Part shown: in pieces, positions 43,524 through 54,308 of the stretch
Position numbering within the stretch: position 1 is the first letter of the stretch
How the letters are laid out: every line of letters begins with the position of its first letter
Origin: Hemileia vastatrix
Taxonomy: Eukaryota; Basidiomycota; Pucciniomycetes; Pucciniales; Zaghouaniaceae
Length of the DNA: 64,000 nt
Direction of reading: 5' to 3'
Assembly: GCA_030280995.1 (NCBI GenBank)
Contig: JASXTE010000004.1
Location: forward strand, 39,984,797-40,048,796
Made by a program: the position numbers and the translations under genes
The notes under the pieces: model-generated
Database searches by the model: none
Told to the model about the DNA's origin: nothing
Seen by the model: only the letters and a program-made list of their open reading frames with translations

Positions 43524-44060
43524 TTACTCTGTTTGTCTACCTTTAAATTGAATCAAAGAATGAGAAGATTTTAATAAGGGTGCAGAATGCTTTTTAGAAG
43601 AAGAAATTTTAAATTTTCTATTCCCATTCATTCCCAAAGTAAAACAATTATTTACAGGATCAAATTTAATTCCAAAAATGGTTAAAATATCATTTCCCAT
43701 GATAAAACAATTGCTTAAATTTTCATTTTTCATCATAACAAATTCACAAGTATTTCTGACAAAACCACCATTATATTTAAAGAATACAGTGGTTTTGTAT
43801 TTTCAAATGGGACATAAAACAGAACCATAACCTTTCCCTTTTTCAGATTTTATAGGTAATAATATGAATTTATAATCCTTATCTACAGAAGCAAGTGCTT
43901 TCTCAGACACTACACTTCCTCCAGCACCAGATTCAAGAATAACCTCAACATTTTTACCATTAATGATAACTGGTGCCCTCAAAGGTGATATTATAATGGA
44001 GCTGTCAGTGATATCTCTAGTTACTTCAGAATTTTCTAGAGAAGATAAGTCAAAATCACA
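43524..44060 (-). pseudogene. Element F aspartic protease
   Basis: The active-site region reads VILESGAGGSVVSEKALASV. The catalytic Asp of element G (VALDSGAGG) is Glu here, which should inactivate it. KYKTTVFFKYNGGFVRNT and CFIMGNDILTIFGIKFDP follow, and the open part 43524-43736 ends FKISSSKKHSAPLLKSSHS. One stop at about 43808. Confidence 0.75.
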
Positions 44061-44078
44061 ATTATCAGACCAATTATC

Positions 44079-45923
44079 TTAATATTGGATATCCTTCTCT
44101 AAAACCAGAACTTCCTGAGAAGACTCATGGTCGTAAGAGATATTGCTATTACAGTCACTGGAGGAATCATCAAGATCAGCTTGAGTATTTTCAGATTCCT
44201 CATTTTGTTCTACAAGATGAATTTTCTTGTCAAAAATATGTCCTTTTTGCCATGGTTTGTTACATTTAAAATAAGTTTTAGTTGCATATTTCTTTGGAGT
44301 AACTGGGGAAGAGGGTCTACCAGTTTTATCTGCAAGTTTTGTGGAGGGATTTTTTTGGTCATGATAGGATTTAACAGAATAATTCCTTGGTTCATATCTA
44401 TGATTTAGTAGGACTTCATTACAGATATTAATAAAGGAAGAATTCTCTCTCACATGCTCAATCCTTGCCACAATCAAATCTCTCAGAGAATTTGGTAATT
44501 TATAGAGAATTGTATCTCTCCAAATATCATTATCCATTTTGGGATCCATGGCTCTAAGAATTTTTTTAATTTTCATAAGGAAAACAATAGGTTTTTTAGG
44601 AGAGGAGGACAAATATTTAGCATTCTCATATAATATCTGCTTGGCAAGCCTGAATTTGGAACCACCAAATTGATTTTCAATCAAGGTTTTCCATTCTTTC
44701 CAAGTATAATATTGATTGTCCAGTAAGACAGATTCGTACCACTTTAAAGCAACATTGGAAAATAAAGAAATTAATTTAGAGACTATTTCCTCATCTAGAA
44801 ATTAATAAGAGTTTTTCAGATTATCAATTCTCTGAACGAAGTGTTGCCAGTCAGATGAAGAGTCACCAACAAAAGTGGGATATTGATCCAGTTTGGGCCA
44901 ACTTTTCTGGCTACTTGGATGGTCCATCTTTTGGTTTGAACTATTTAACATTAGTAATTCCTGAAGTTTAGCCAGGTGTTCAAAGAATTCATTATTTACA
45001 GAAACAGCTAATTCATGACCATTAATAGATATTTTGCTAGTAGCAAAAGATTTTACAGACTCATTGTCAGTTTTTTTAATGGCTGGAATATGGGGAAGAA
45101 AAGAGCTGCTCTGTTCAGGTTCCTTTCCCTTATTCTTATGCAGCTTATGGGAAGCACTCTCATCTACACCATAATGATTGATGGTTAAGGCTGAAAATTT
45201 TTCCTGCAGGTCAGACACATAGTTTCTTATCCTTGGAATTTCAGACATCTGGTCATTCATTTTTTGCAAGGGATAAAACAGTTCTGTCCTCAAAAACTGT
45301 GTGTTTGGTACTTAGTGCATGGAAATCATTTTTTAGATTTTTCAACTCATTGTGTAGAGATTTAATTTCAACTTTCAATGAATAATTTTTCTCAATAAGG
45401 GGTTTCAATTCACTCAAGTTTTATGCATATTGATATTCTAATCTGAGATAGATCTATGGTCACTCCTTATTTGTTTTTGTTGGCTAAGAACAATATTCAA
45501 GGTTTCTTTGATTTTAAAATAAGCTGTATCTTGTACAGAAGAACTCACTTTAAAATGCAAGTGCAAATTATTCAACATATCACTCTCATGTATTAACACA
45601 TCCCTCAAATGTTTGTCTTTCACAACATTAAAGTCAAGGTTATCTTTCAATATTTCTTCAGAAGTTTTCTCAATTAAGGTATAGACTTCAGGGGAAACAG
45701 AATCATTCTTAAATGCAAGAGAAGGATTAATTAAAGAAGTAGAAGTCAAATGTGAAGGTTCATCAAATGATAATTTGCTAATTACATAATTGGGGCTACT
45801 CATTAAAGGAAGTTGTCTTTTTAAGGGTTTAACTGTTCTTTCACTAGAATCCACAATATTGCCTGCGAAAGAATATTTGTTATTATACATACCAACATGT
45901 TTATCAAACAAATTACTTACCAT
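44079..45923 (-). pseudogene. Element F gag, main frame (capsid and nucleocapsid)
   Basis: It starts at ATG 45923 (MVSNLFDKHVGMYNNK). The 161-codon first piece ends at QIRSDHRSISD with a stop where H reads on. A second piece (44802-45293) has IRNYVSDLQEKFSALTINHY and SWPKLDQYPTFVGDSSSDWQ, the capsid start. The third (44079-44684) has FGGSKFRLAKQILYE, LPNSLRDLIVARIEH and a ruined zinc knuckle, YFKCNKPWQKGHIF, in which two ligands are lost compared with G (CFKCNKPWQKGHVC). Confidence 0.8.
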
Positions 45924-46577
45924 GGCAAGGGAGGAAACTTCCCCTGTGCCTTCTTTCTTCTGCCTCCCTGATAAGGATGGGGCTGAGGAGATGGATGGTA
46001 GGTTGGTGTTCTGGATGGGCCAGGGTGTTGAGCTGTTGGTTGATGAACATTCTGTTGGTAATGGTTCATCAAATTATCCCATTTCCACTGCCCCACCTGC
46101 AGAGTGTTTTGATTTTGAGTGAAGGAGCTGGGTTCCTGATGGGGCTGGGGTTGAGGCTGAGGCTGAGAGGCTGGGAAAGGAGGAGGTTGAGACTTTTTGG
46201 GATTTAATAACTCCTGCATCTGTTGCCAGAGTGTGTCCACTCTTGCCGTGTACTTCATACTTTCTGACTTCAGTTTTTTTATGTGACTGGAAAGCTTGTT
46301 TACTTGTTGAGTCAGAGGTATCTTTTTTATTTTTATACCCTTTAGTGTATTTTCCTGATTTATCAGAGATTTTGCTTCTTTCAGAGGTGTTTGGTGAGGG
46401 GGGTTTGCCACTTCTTCTGCCATTTCCATGTCCTGAAGGTTTTTTGTAAGGTGAATAATTTTTGTAACTTAATTTAGAAGAACCTACAGATTCAGTGTCA
46501 ACATCCACATCAATTTCATCCACATGCAAGTTATCCATGCTGTTAGCCAAAATACTCGACACTAAAACTGTGAACAA
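45917..46577 (-). CDS. Element F overlapping gag ORF1 (46074-46577) and ORF2 (45917-46429)
   Basis: Two frames are open on the same strand. ORF1 reads SILANSMDNLHVDEIDVD, then a Lys/Ser-rich basic part, ending GGAVEMG. Its start ATG (62064 in H) is GTG here. ORF2 reads MEMAEEVANPPHQTPLKEAK, a coiled-coil-like region (PLTQQVNKLSSHIKKLKSES), then a Gln/Pro-rich tail ending PPLPW. They overlap for 356 bases (46074-46429). ORF2's stop overlaps the ORF3 start: CCATGGTAAGT is at once Pro-Trp-stop, ATG and a perfect splice-donor-like GGTAAGT. Likely RNA- or particle-linked; function unknown. Confidence 0.55.
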
Positions 46578-47266
46578 AGATTCAAAATGATTTTAATGAT
46601 GTAAATTTGTATTTTCAAAATAAAATATAATTAAATGATTTTTTAACAAAAAAAATAATATATTTTTAGTCAAAAATCAATTAATTAACAAAAAATGTAA
46701 TACAAAATATATGTACTTACAATTGTTTATTAAGAAATACCAATAATTATAATTGGACCAACCAACAAAGGTTCAATAAGTCAACCAAAAATAATTAATA
46801 CCAAAAAATATATTGGCAATATTGGGACTAAGCACTGAGTACTATTATGGTCAACCAATAAATCAAAAAATATTTTAATAAAAATTAATTTAATAACTTA
46901 TTAAAAATTTAATGATATTCTACGACTAAGATTATAACTCTATTATGGTCAGATAGGAATAAAAATAAAAAAAATTAAAAAATTTGAACACTTACACTCA
47001 GTGAATCAGAAATTAAGCCACAATCACTGTTATTGCAATAAAAATTTAATAATATAAGTGAGAGATTCAAAGGTTAACTTACTATAGTGATTGAGAAAGC
47101 ACATCAAAATTATATATTATTTAATTTAATATAAACCTAAAAGGTCGAACCCAAGTCCAAAACATGGCTGCAGCAAAAAAATTTCTTATTGACTTGGGTT
47201 GTCCGTGTGCAATGTCGTTCATCGCAAGGTGGCATATCATTGTTGTCATTTGGAAAGGCTCCCAAT
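46578..47266 (-). promoter_or_regulatory. Element F 5' leader with repeated stem-loops
   Basis: 689 bases of AT-rich leader between LTR and ORF1. At 46745-46965 there are three blocks of the form GGACC/GGGACTAAG...GTCAACC (plus-strand view), each able to fold as GAC...GTC with inner stems such as AGTACT. The same array occurs in H (61680-61890) and G (54408-54767). Next to the LTR is the CpG-bearing block TGTCCGTGTGCAATGTCGTT. Confidence 0.55.
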
Positions 47267-47427
47267 TTTTGGCCGGTTGTCTAGAAGAAGGAGAAGAAGA
47301 AGAAGAAGGAAAACAGAGAGGAGGAAGACAAGGTAATATAAAGGAATAAAGTAATAAAATATTATAAGTATTTTAAAAGAGAAGGCAACAAGGTTTCCTT
47401 GGGACTTGACACAATTGTAAGGGTTTT
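47267..47427 (-). repeat. 5' LTR of element F, first piece
   Basis: It matches 39142-39306 (GGCCGGTTGTCTAGAAGAAG; TTGACACAATTGTAAGGG). It ends with GTTTT at 47423-47427, the target duplication of G. The other pieces are 55953-56771 and 60499-60788. Confidence 0.85.
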
Positions 47428-48242
47428 TTTTGGGTGGTCCTTCAAGTCTAGAAGATTTTTCAAGGATTTCCAAGGACGGCAACAGTGGATTTCAAAGGAT
47501 TCAAAATCTCTACGTATTTCTCTTATCTTTTAAAGATTTTTACTCAAATAATATAAAGAGGTAAAGGGATAATTTCTATTTTTATTTAAAAGTTTAGAAT
47601 TACGGCTTTAATGTAAATACTAAAATAATAATAAATAGTCTTGTATGTAGTTATAATAAAATAAGTAAGTAAGTAAGTAAAAAATGAATGTCTTGAAAAG
47701 CACAATAGTGAGCGCCTTTTATAGGCAAAACATGAGGGAAATAAAGACACAGAATTTACACCATCTACTGTAAGAATGTGAGAAAGAAGATGACTAAAAG
47801 GAGTATATATATGACATAAGAAAATAAATTAATTGGTACATAAACAAGGGCATCAATTTTATTAGTAATAAAGTATGAGCTCCCTTGGACTGTCACAATT
47901 AATTACATCACATTTAAGTTATTTATATTAATTTAACGGAATTCCAGATCTCTCAATGAAGTAATATAATAATTTTAAGGTTTTTTTATTATAATTTTAT
48001 TATTACTTTTTATTCCCAATCAACTGCATTATTGAGCACGGTGTTAGGGAGTAAAAATGTATGGGACACTTACTTAAATTGATTATTTACACTACTTAAT
48101 ATAATTAGCTTAGTTGGTTTTAAGTAATATATGAATAAATGTTAAATAATTAAACATTAATAAGTATTTTAAAAAAGGCGTGGCTTCACCTCAGTAAAAT
48201 AATTAATTATTTTACCAGGTAAGTCTAGTAGCCCAGCTGACA
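47428..48242 (-). repeat. 3' LTR of element G
   Basis: 815 bases, same length as the 5' LTR. On the element strand it begins TGTCAGCTGGGC and ends GGACCACCC plus four bases, where the last CA is lost (AAAA for GACA). The purine tract AGAGTGAGGGAG precedes it, identical to F's. Includes (AAGT)n at 47660-47680. Confidence 0.9.
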
Positions 48243-48259
48243 CTCCCTCACTCTAAAAA

Positions 48260-49660
48260 AACAATAAAAAAAATGCTATGATTTTTTCTTTTTATACTTT
48301 TTTAGAAGAGTAGGAAGATTAGATATCTCCTTCCCAGGTGTCCAAGAATCATATTCAGATGATTTATTCTTGAATCTCAATAAGTATTCTGTACCTTTTT
48401 CAGCAGTGACTATTCTGTCATTCAGGATTTTTTCAATTTCTGCTGTTTCAGTGATTTTGTTTGGGGTTTTCTTTGGTCTTCCCCTCCTTTTTTGGAAATT
48501 AATCACTATTGGATGTGTAAGGTTTCAGAAGAGATATTGGAAAAACAGGATGTTTTCTGTCATATGGAGAATACAAAATAACCTCAACTGCATTGTCTCC
48601 AATCATTCTTCTGACAACAAATGGACCAACAAATGGGTATTTTAATTTGTTATTTCCTTGTAAATTGAAGTGGACTGTAGAAATAAACACTTCATCAACC
48701 TATTTAAAAGTGTATTCCTTATGGGATTTGTCCCATCTCTTCTTCTCATATTCTAATGATTTTTCAATACATTTTTGAGCATGATTTCTGCAAAGTTGTT
48801 GCATTTGAAGAAAAGATTTTACACCAGGATGTATATCCAATTTAGGTATTTTGTTATTGAGAATTCGGGCAGGAGTATTTAGAACATATCCAAGCCAGAG
48901 CTCAAAAGGCTTTCTTTGAGTAACAGAATGAACAGTGCTATTATAGGCAAGTTCTAACCCAGGAAGTAAGGTAACCCAATCATGAGTGAATCTGTCATTA
49001 TCTTTATACTCAAGGCCAAAGGCACAGTACCTTCTTATCATGTCCTCTAGAGTCTGAATTATTCTTTCAGCAAATCCATCAGTCTGAGGGTGATGGGTAG
49101 TAGATAATTTCAGATAAAAACCACAAACATCCATCAGAGACATCCAAAATTCACAAGTAAATTTAGGGTTTCTGTCAGAGATTATGGCTTTAGGAAAACC
49201 AGCAGTATTAAACATATGAGACCACCATAAGAAAGCTAATTCTTTAGTGGAAACATCCTTGTGAGCAGGGATAAATTTACACATTTTAGTTAATCTGTCC
49301 ACAATAACCCAACAAGAGTTATAACTGTCTTTTCCAGCAATAGGTAATCCTGTTACAAAATCCATGTTTATTATCTGCCACGGTGCATCAGGAGGTTCAA
49401 TATGTTGCATTAATCCAGCTCTTTTACCAGTCAATCTTTTTGATTTTTGGCAAGAATCACAAGATTCAACATATAATTTGGTGTCTTCAGACATATTAAC
49501 CCACCAAGCAGTGTTTTTAATTCTGATCATTTTTTTTCAAGATCAAAATGTCCAGCTAATATGTCATCATGACAAATTTAAAAGATGATCTCTTTCATAG
49601 AAGGAGGAATAACAATGAAATTACTCAACTTTCTTCTATAATATAGATATCCTTCATCAA
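48260..49660 (-). pseudogene. Element G integrase with AT-hook-like and chromodomain-like tail
   Basis: Zinc end: HDDILAGHFDLEK, then WWVNMSEDTKLYVESCDSC (HHCC). Core in the 276-codon piece 48700-49530: D57 in MDFVTGLP, D119 in IISDRNPKF, E155 in GFAERIIQ, all intact. Then KPFELWLGYVLNTPARIL, CIEKSLEYEKKRWDKSHKEY and, after a stop at 48700, FISTVHFNLQGNNKLKYPFV. A frameshift at about 48500 leads to KRRGRPKKTPNK (AT-hook-like) and EIEKILNDRIVTAEKGTEYL, LRFKNKSSEYDSWTPGKEIS, NLPTLLKKY (chromodomain-like). Four breaks in all. Confidence 0.88.
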
Positions 49661-49661
49661 T

Positions 49662-51488
49662 TTAAAATTTACCTTTATCCAAAGCTTTTTGGTACTTTGG
49701 TGGAAGGGTTTCAATTAATGCTTGTATTGAAGCATTCTTTGGATCATTTAATATGGTGCATAAATTTTTTAAGTCAGTGTCCTTATCATATGAATTCAGA
49801 ATAAGCTGTAATAGCTCTTCCTCCATATCAACCACATATATCCCGTGGATATGAATAATTTCATCCTCAGGATCATAAGCAGGATTAGAGTCATCATTTG
49901 GTAAAGATAACCTTGATAAAATATCCAAATTTGAGTGAACAATACCAGCCCTGTGAATAATTGTCATTCTCCCTCTGTATTCTTGAACAGCTAACTGCCA
50001 TCTGAAAATATGTCTTTTAGGTGTTTTCAAGTTCAAAAGGGATTTAACTGAACTGCAGTCAGTGAAAAGTTCAAATTTCTGGTCATATAGGTAATAATGT
50101 AGCTTTTCTAGAGCCCACACTACAGCTAAACATTCTAATTGAGTAGCACCATATTTCAATTCACTATTCCTCAAGGTTCTTGAAATATAACAAATTACTA
50201 CTTCTGATACTTTATCATTCATCACTTGTTTTTGATGGAGGGCAGCACACAGACCAATAAAACTGGCGTCAGTATATAAAAAAAATGGTTGATTAAAGTC
50301 AGGTAAAGCAAGAATAGGTGCTGACATCAAACAGTGTTTCATAGTGTCAAAGGCTCTTTGTCTTTCACTATTCCAGACAAAAGCAACATCCTTTCTAGTT
50401 AATTGGGTAAGGGATAAAGCTATGACTTGGTAATTTTTAATATACTGTCTATAGTATCCACACATTCCCAAAAAACTTTGGAGCTCTCTAACTGTAGTAG
50501 GAGCCTTCACCTGTTGTATGGCTGCCACTTTGTTTTGGTCAACACATATCTGTAAGCCTGAAACAACATGACCAAGAAATTTTAAAGAATGGAAACCAAA
50601 TTTACATTTCTTCAAAGCAAGTGTCATATTTATCTCTTCCATTTTTTGGATTACTTTACACAGGTGGTTGAGATGATCCTCAAATGTTTTTGAGAATATA
50701 ATGATATCATCAATATAAACCATCAGCCATCCTTCAATTATTTCTTGGTGGAATGAGTTATCCCTAACTTTTTGAAAAACTGAAGGGGAATTTTTAGGGC
50801 CAAATGGCATCCTAATATACTTATAAATACCCATATGAGTAGCAATCATCAGATAATTCTGGGAATTCTTCTCAACAGGTACCTGATGATATCCCTTGTT
50901 ACCATCCAAGCAGCTTATATATTTAGCACCTTGTAAGGTAGCATGTATAGAGCTAATTCTAGGTGAAGGGTAGTTATCATCAACAGTATAAGTATTCAAA
51001 GCTCTATAATCACCACATAACCTGGCTTTGTCTTTCTCATAAGAAATTAGAACAGGTGAGATAACACAATATTTAGGTGTTTCAACTACCATTTCAATAA
51101 TATCCATTTTCAAAAGGGTAGAGCTATTATCCTCAATATATTTTCTCTTTGTGGTAGAAGCAGGGTAAGGCTTCTTCTTCAAACTAGGTGGTATGTCAGT
51201 TAATGGAAAAGATAATGAAAGTTTCCTTTCTTCCTTAACTAATCCTAGTTCATGTGACTCATGAGCAAAGGCCATAGGAAAAGATTTTATCAATTTAATG
51301 ATGGAATCTTTATCCTCACCAGAAAGTTGTTCTCCAAAAGAAGAATTGTCAATTTCAGACATTAGAGCATGAATTTCCTTTGTAGACCTTCCTTTATGTT
51401 GAATCACAATATTACATGTGTTCAATTCTGGTTTAAATAATTTTTTGGGGGAGGAAATCTTAAATTTTCTCTTCCCATTCATCCCCAT
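49662..51488 (-). CDS. Element G reverse transcriptase and RNase H (608 codons open)
   Basis: RT domain at about residues 120-310 of this piece: RLCGDYR at 156-162, palm Asp in CLDGN (195), MPFGP at 227-231, catalytic YIDD at 258-261. Connection at 310-400 (LQSFLGMCGYYRQYI). RNase H at about 400-520: TDAS (406-409), E452 in ATQLECLA, and TDCSSVKSLL (476-485); the metal-binding set is complete. Then the linker to integrase (DMEEELLQLILNSYDK). In frame with gag and protease upstream across a TAA at 51498, so the ancestor made one Gag-Pol polyprotein. It ends at a TAA at 49662. Confidence 0.92.
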   Translation of the reverse strand: MGMNGKRKFKISSPKKLFKPELNTCNIVIQHKGRSTKEIHALMSEIDNSSFGEQLSGEDKDSIIKLIKSFPMAFAHESHELGLVKEERKLSLSFPLTDIPPSLKKKPYPASTTKRKYIEDNSSTLLKMDIIEMVVETPKYCVISPVLISYEKDKARLCGDYRALNTYTVDDNYPSPRISSIHATLQGAKYISCLDGNKGYHQVPVEKNSQNYLMIATHMGIYKYIRMPFGPKNSPSVFQKVRDNSFHQEIIEGWLMVYIDDIIIFSKTFEDHLNHLCKVIQKMEEINMTLALKKCKFGFHSLKFLGHVVSGLQICVDQNKVAAIQQVKAPTTVRELQSFLGMCGYYRQYIKNYQVIALSLTQLTRKDVAFVWNSERQRAFDTMKHCLMSAPILALPDFNQPFFLYTDASFIGLCAALHQKQVMNDKVSEVVICYISRTLRNSELKYGATQLECLAVVWALEKLHYYLYDQKFELFTDCSSVKSLLNLKTPKRHIFRWQLAVQEYRGRMTIIHRAGIVHSNLDILSRLSLPNDDSNPAYDPEDEIIHIHGIYVVDMEEELLQLILNSYDKDTDLKNLCTILNDPKNASIQALIETLPPKYQKALDKGKF

Positions 51489-51497
51489 TGTGAAGTA

Positions 51498-52403
51498 TTA
51501 GTTTGAAGGATCTAATTTTATGCCATATTTGGTTAAAATTTCATTTCCTATGATAAACCAACTGATTAAATTATCATTTTTCATGACAACAAAATCATAA
51601 ATAGCTCTTACAAAACCATGGTAATATTTAAAAAACACTGTGGCTTTGTATTTACCAATGGGGGACACAACAGAGCCATAACCTCTCCAATTTTCAGAAA
51701 TGATAGGCATCAGTTTTGATCTATAGTCTTGATCCACTGAAGCAAGTGCTGTTTCAGATACTACACTTCCTCCAGCTCCAGAATCCAGAGCAACTTCAAT
51801 GCTGGTTCCATTGATTAAGACTGGTGCTTTGAGAGGGGAAATAACAATTGAGCTATCCTCAATGTTACTTATGATCTCAGCATCCTCAACTTTAGATAAA
51901 TCATTATTATCAATATCAATAGTGTTTAAATAATGAATATCCTCTTCCAGCATCAAGATTTCCTGTTGAGATTCATATGGAATATTGCTGGCACAATCAC
52001 TTGAAGTATCATCCAGTGCTATTGTGTCATCAGCCTTCTCCTCAGTTTTTTCAACAAGATTTATCCTCTTGGCACAAACATGGCCTTTCTGCCAAGGCTT
52101 GTTGCACTTGAAGCAAGTTTTTGTTGCATACTTTTTTGGTGCAACAGGGGCAGAAGGTTTACCAACCTTTTCCAGAGGTTTCTGTTGGTAAGTGGAGGAT
52201 TTCTCCAAAGGGGTCCTAGGAATAAATCTTCTGGCATCATACTTGTTGTTTAGAAGGATCTCATTACAAGTATTAATGAAGGAAGAAGGCTCTCTGGAGA
52301 ACTCAGTCCTGGCCACTATCAAGTCTCTCAAAGACATTGGTAATTTATAAAGGATCCTGTCCTTCCATAACTCAAACTCCATATTTGGGTCCATTTCCCT
52401 CAA
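51498..52403 (-). CDS. Element G nucleocapsid and protease (301 codons open)
   Basis: It begins REMDPNMEFELWKDRILYKL (capsid end; the first Met is not a true start, since the frame continues upstream across a stop). An unusual zinc knuckle, CFKCNKPWQKGHVC, is spaced C-x2-C-x7-H-x1-C rather than CX2CX4HX4C. An acidic segment follows (DDTSSDCASNIPYESQQ), then protease: VALDSGAGGSVVSETALAS with the DSG triad, and WFIIGNEILTKYGIKLDPSN. It would cleave the precursor. A stop separates it from RT in the same frame. Confidence 0.85.
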   Translation of the reverse strand: MREMDPNMEFELWKDRILYKLPMSLRDLIVARTEFSREPSSFINTCNEILLNNKYDARRFIPRTPLEKSSTYQQKPLEKVGKPSAPVAPKKYATKTCFKCNKPWQKGHVCAKRINLVEKTEEKADDTIALDDTSSDCASNIPYESQQEILMLEEDIHYLNTIDIDNNDLSKVEDAEIISNIEDSSIVISPLKAPVLINGTSIEVALDSGAGGSVVSETALASVDQDYRSKLMPIISENWRGYGSVVSPIGKYKATVFFKYYHGFVRAIYDFVVMKNDNLISWFIIGNEILTKYGIKLDPSN

Positions 52404-52406
52404 GAT

Positions 52407-53867
52407 TTATACAAGTTTCATTAAGAACTCAATAGGTTTATCAGTGGAAGAGCTATATATAGTTTCCTCATACTGAATTTGTTCAACCATTCTGAACTTG
52501 GAGCCACCAAATTGTGCTTTAATCAATTTTTTCCAATCTTCCCATGAGTAGTCATTCATGTCTAGGAGAACAGATTCATACCACATTAGGGCAACATTGG
52601 TAAACAAAGAAATTAACTTAGACACAAATTCCTCATCTGGGAGTTTGTAAGAATTTTTTAAGTTATCAATTCTGCAAATAAGTTGCTGCCAATCAGAAGA
52701 AGAATCACCATCAAATGTTAGGTACTGGTCAAGTTTTGGCCAACTCTTTTGATTTGAAGGAGTCTCCTTAGTACCAGCTTGTTTCTGAGTAAGGAGCAGC
52801 TGTAACTTCTCTAATTGTGCAGTAATCTCATTTTTTGATCCCTCTTTTGATGATTCTGGTGTATCATCAATTTTTGATGGAAACTCAGGGGTATCAACAT
52901 GTATTTCTGGAACTAATTTTCCTTTAGATGAACTAGCCACAGGTAACCTTGGAGCATCCTGGACTATATGTTCCTTTAAAGAAATCTCAGAATATTTTTG
53001 ATCATTAAACAATGAGTTCAATTTCTCCTCAATGGTTGTTAGTCTGGTTTTCACTCTTGAAAGACTAGATAAACTCTCATTGATTGTTGCAAAAGATAAC
53101 TGATTTTTATTTTGAAAAGATGAAAAATGGTCATTCAATCTTTTCAGATTCATCTTATCTATTTCCACCTCCTGGCAACAGGCAGATACAGTATCATTCA
53201 GTTTAGACAAATCATTTTTGATATTTTGCCATAAAGCAACCTTATTTTCATGGGTTGCCTTGTAATGAAACATTTAATCAGAAACTCTCTGTGATTCACT
53301 CCTCAATGCTTGATAACCCTGTTCATTTAACAAAGTATTATATATCTGAGTCAGTTTCATTTTTTTCATTGTATGATTTTGTTTAGCAATAATATCCCTC
53401 ACATATTCATCATTAATGTTAGCTACATCTGGAGTGTTTCTCAATAAGGAAACAGAGTAACTTTCAAGATTCTCATAAAACTCAGGTTCAAGTGTTTCAT
53501 CAATAATAGCCATATCAGGATTTATCATTGAAGTAGAAATTAGAGCTAAAGGATTAGATACATTTGAAATTTGAGTAATTTGTCTACTGTTCTCAGCCTC
53601 TACAGGTCTCACAGTCTCATCTCCTCTTCCAGAATTACCTGAAGGAACTGAATTAGTTAAAAGAAATGGTACTTGAGAATAAATAGAGGGGCTTACCAAG
53701 GTTTTCTGGGCAAGATCATATTGTTTTTTCTTCTTCTTCCTCCTTGATAGGGGTGAGGAGGTGTGGGGTTGACTTGGCTGGGTCTTGATGGACCTGCTTG
53801 GGGCAATTGAGTCTGTTGATTTTGAGACAGGTAATCCCACTGAGTGTTCAGTAAATCCCACTGCCAC
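52407..53867 (-). pseudogene. Element G gag (one internal stop)
   Basis: Two pieces in one frame, 53274-53867 and 52407-53273, divided by a TAA. The first overlaps the end of ORF2 by 175 bases and has no ATG at the place where F and H start (TTG here). It has a Lys-rich run (RRKKKKKQYD) in the overlap, then a helical part (PEFYENLESYSVSLLRN). The second has coiled coils (NDLSKLNDTVSACCQEVEID; INESLSSLSRVKTRLTTIEE), then the capsid (SWPKLDQYLTFDGDSSSDWQ; ALMWYESVLLDMNDYSWEDW; FGGSKFRMVEQIQYEE). Confidence 0.8.
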
Positions 53868-54308
53868 TTGGATACTTCCACTTTATCTGGCTGCTGGTGA
53901 GCCAATTGATGAAGATCCCTGGGGGAAGGAGGTATCCTCTTCTCTTGAAGAAAAGCATCTATCTTTCTTACCTTTTCCTCTAGAGCATCTACTCTTGACC
54001 TCAATCTCAAGTTTTCTGTCCTTAATTCTTTTATGTGTGTTGAAAGTCTCTTTAATTGTTGAGGTAGTGGCATCTTTTTTATTTTGAAGCCTTTTGGAAG
54101 TTCTTCTGGGGGGTTTATTACAGGTTTCTGTTCCTGAGTTGTTTCTACCAGAATTTCCACTTCCTCCATCTCTACATCCTGATTGGGGCAATTATTGATT
54201 AATTTGAGCTAACTTTCTAGTTAAAGGAGAACTAACAGAAGTAGCCTCATCATAATCAATTAAAACCAATTCCTCTTCACGTGCAGCAGAAACACCTTGA
54301 TCAGTCAT
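53693..54308 (-). CDS. Element G overlapping gag ORF1 (53883-54308) and ORF2 (53693-54169)
   Basis: ORF1 opens at ATG 54308 (MTDQGVSAAREEELVLIDYD), meets a TAA at about 54194, then continues in the same frame to 53883 (PQSGCRDGGSGNSGRNNSG; basic). ORF2 (158 codons) has a short start, MEEVEILVETTQEQKPVINP, a leucine-heptad region (PLPQQLKRLSTHIKELRTEN; RSRVDALEEKVRKIDAFLQE) and a Gln/Pro tail ending RKPW. It ends TGGTAAGCC, again a donor-like GGTAAG. Protein-level likeness to F and H is clear for ORF2 (KIKKxPL, PHPYQGGRR) and weaker for ORF1. Confidence 0.55.
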
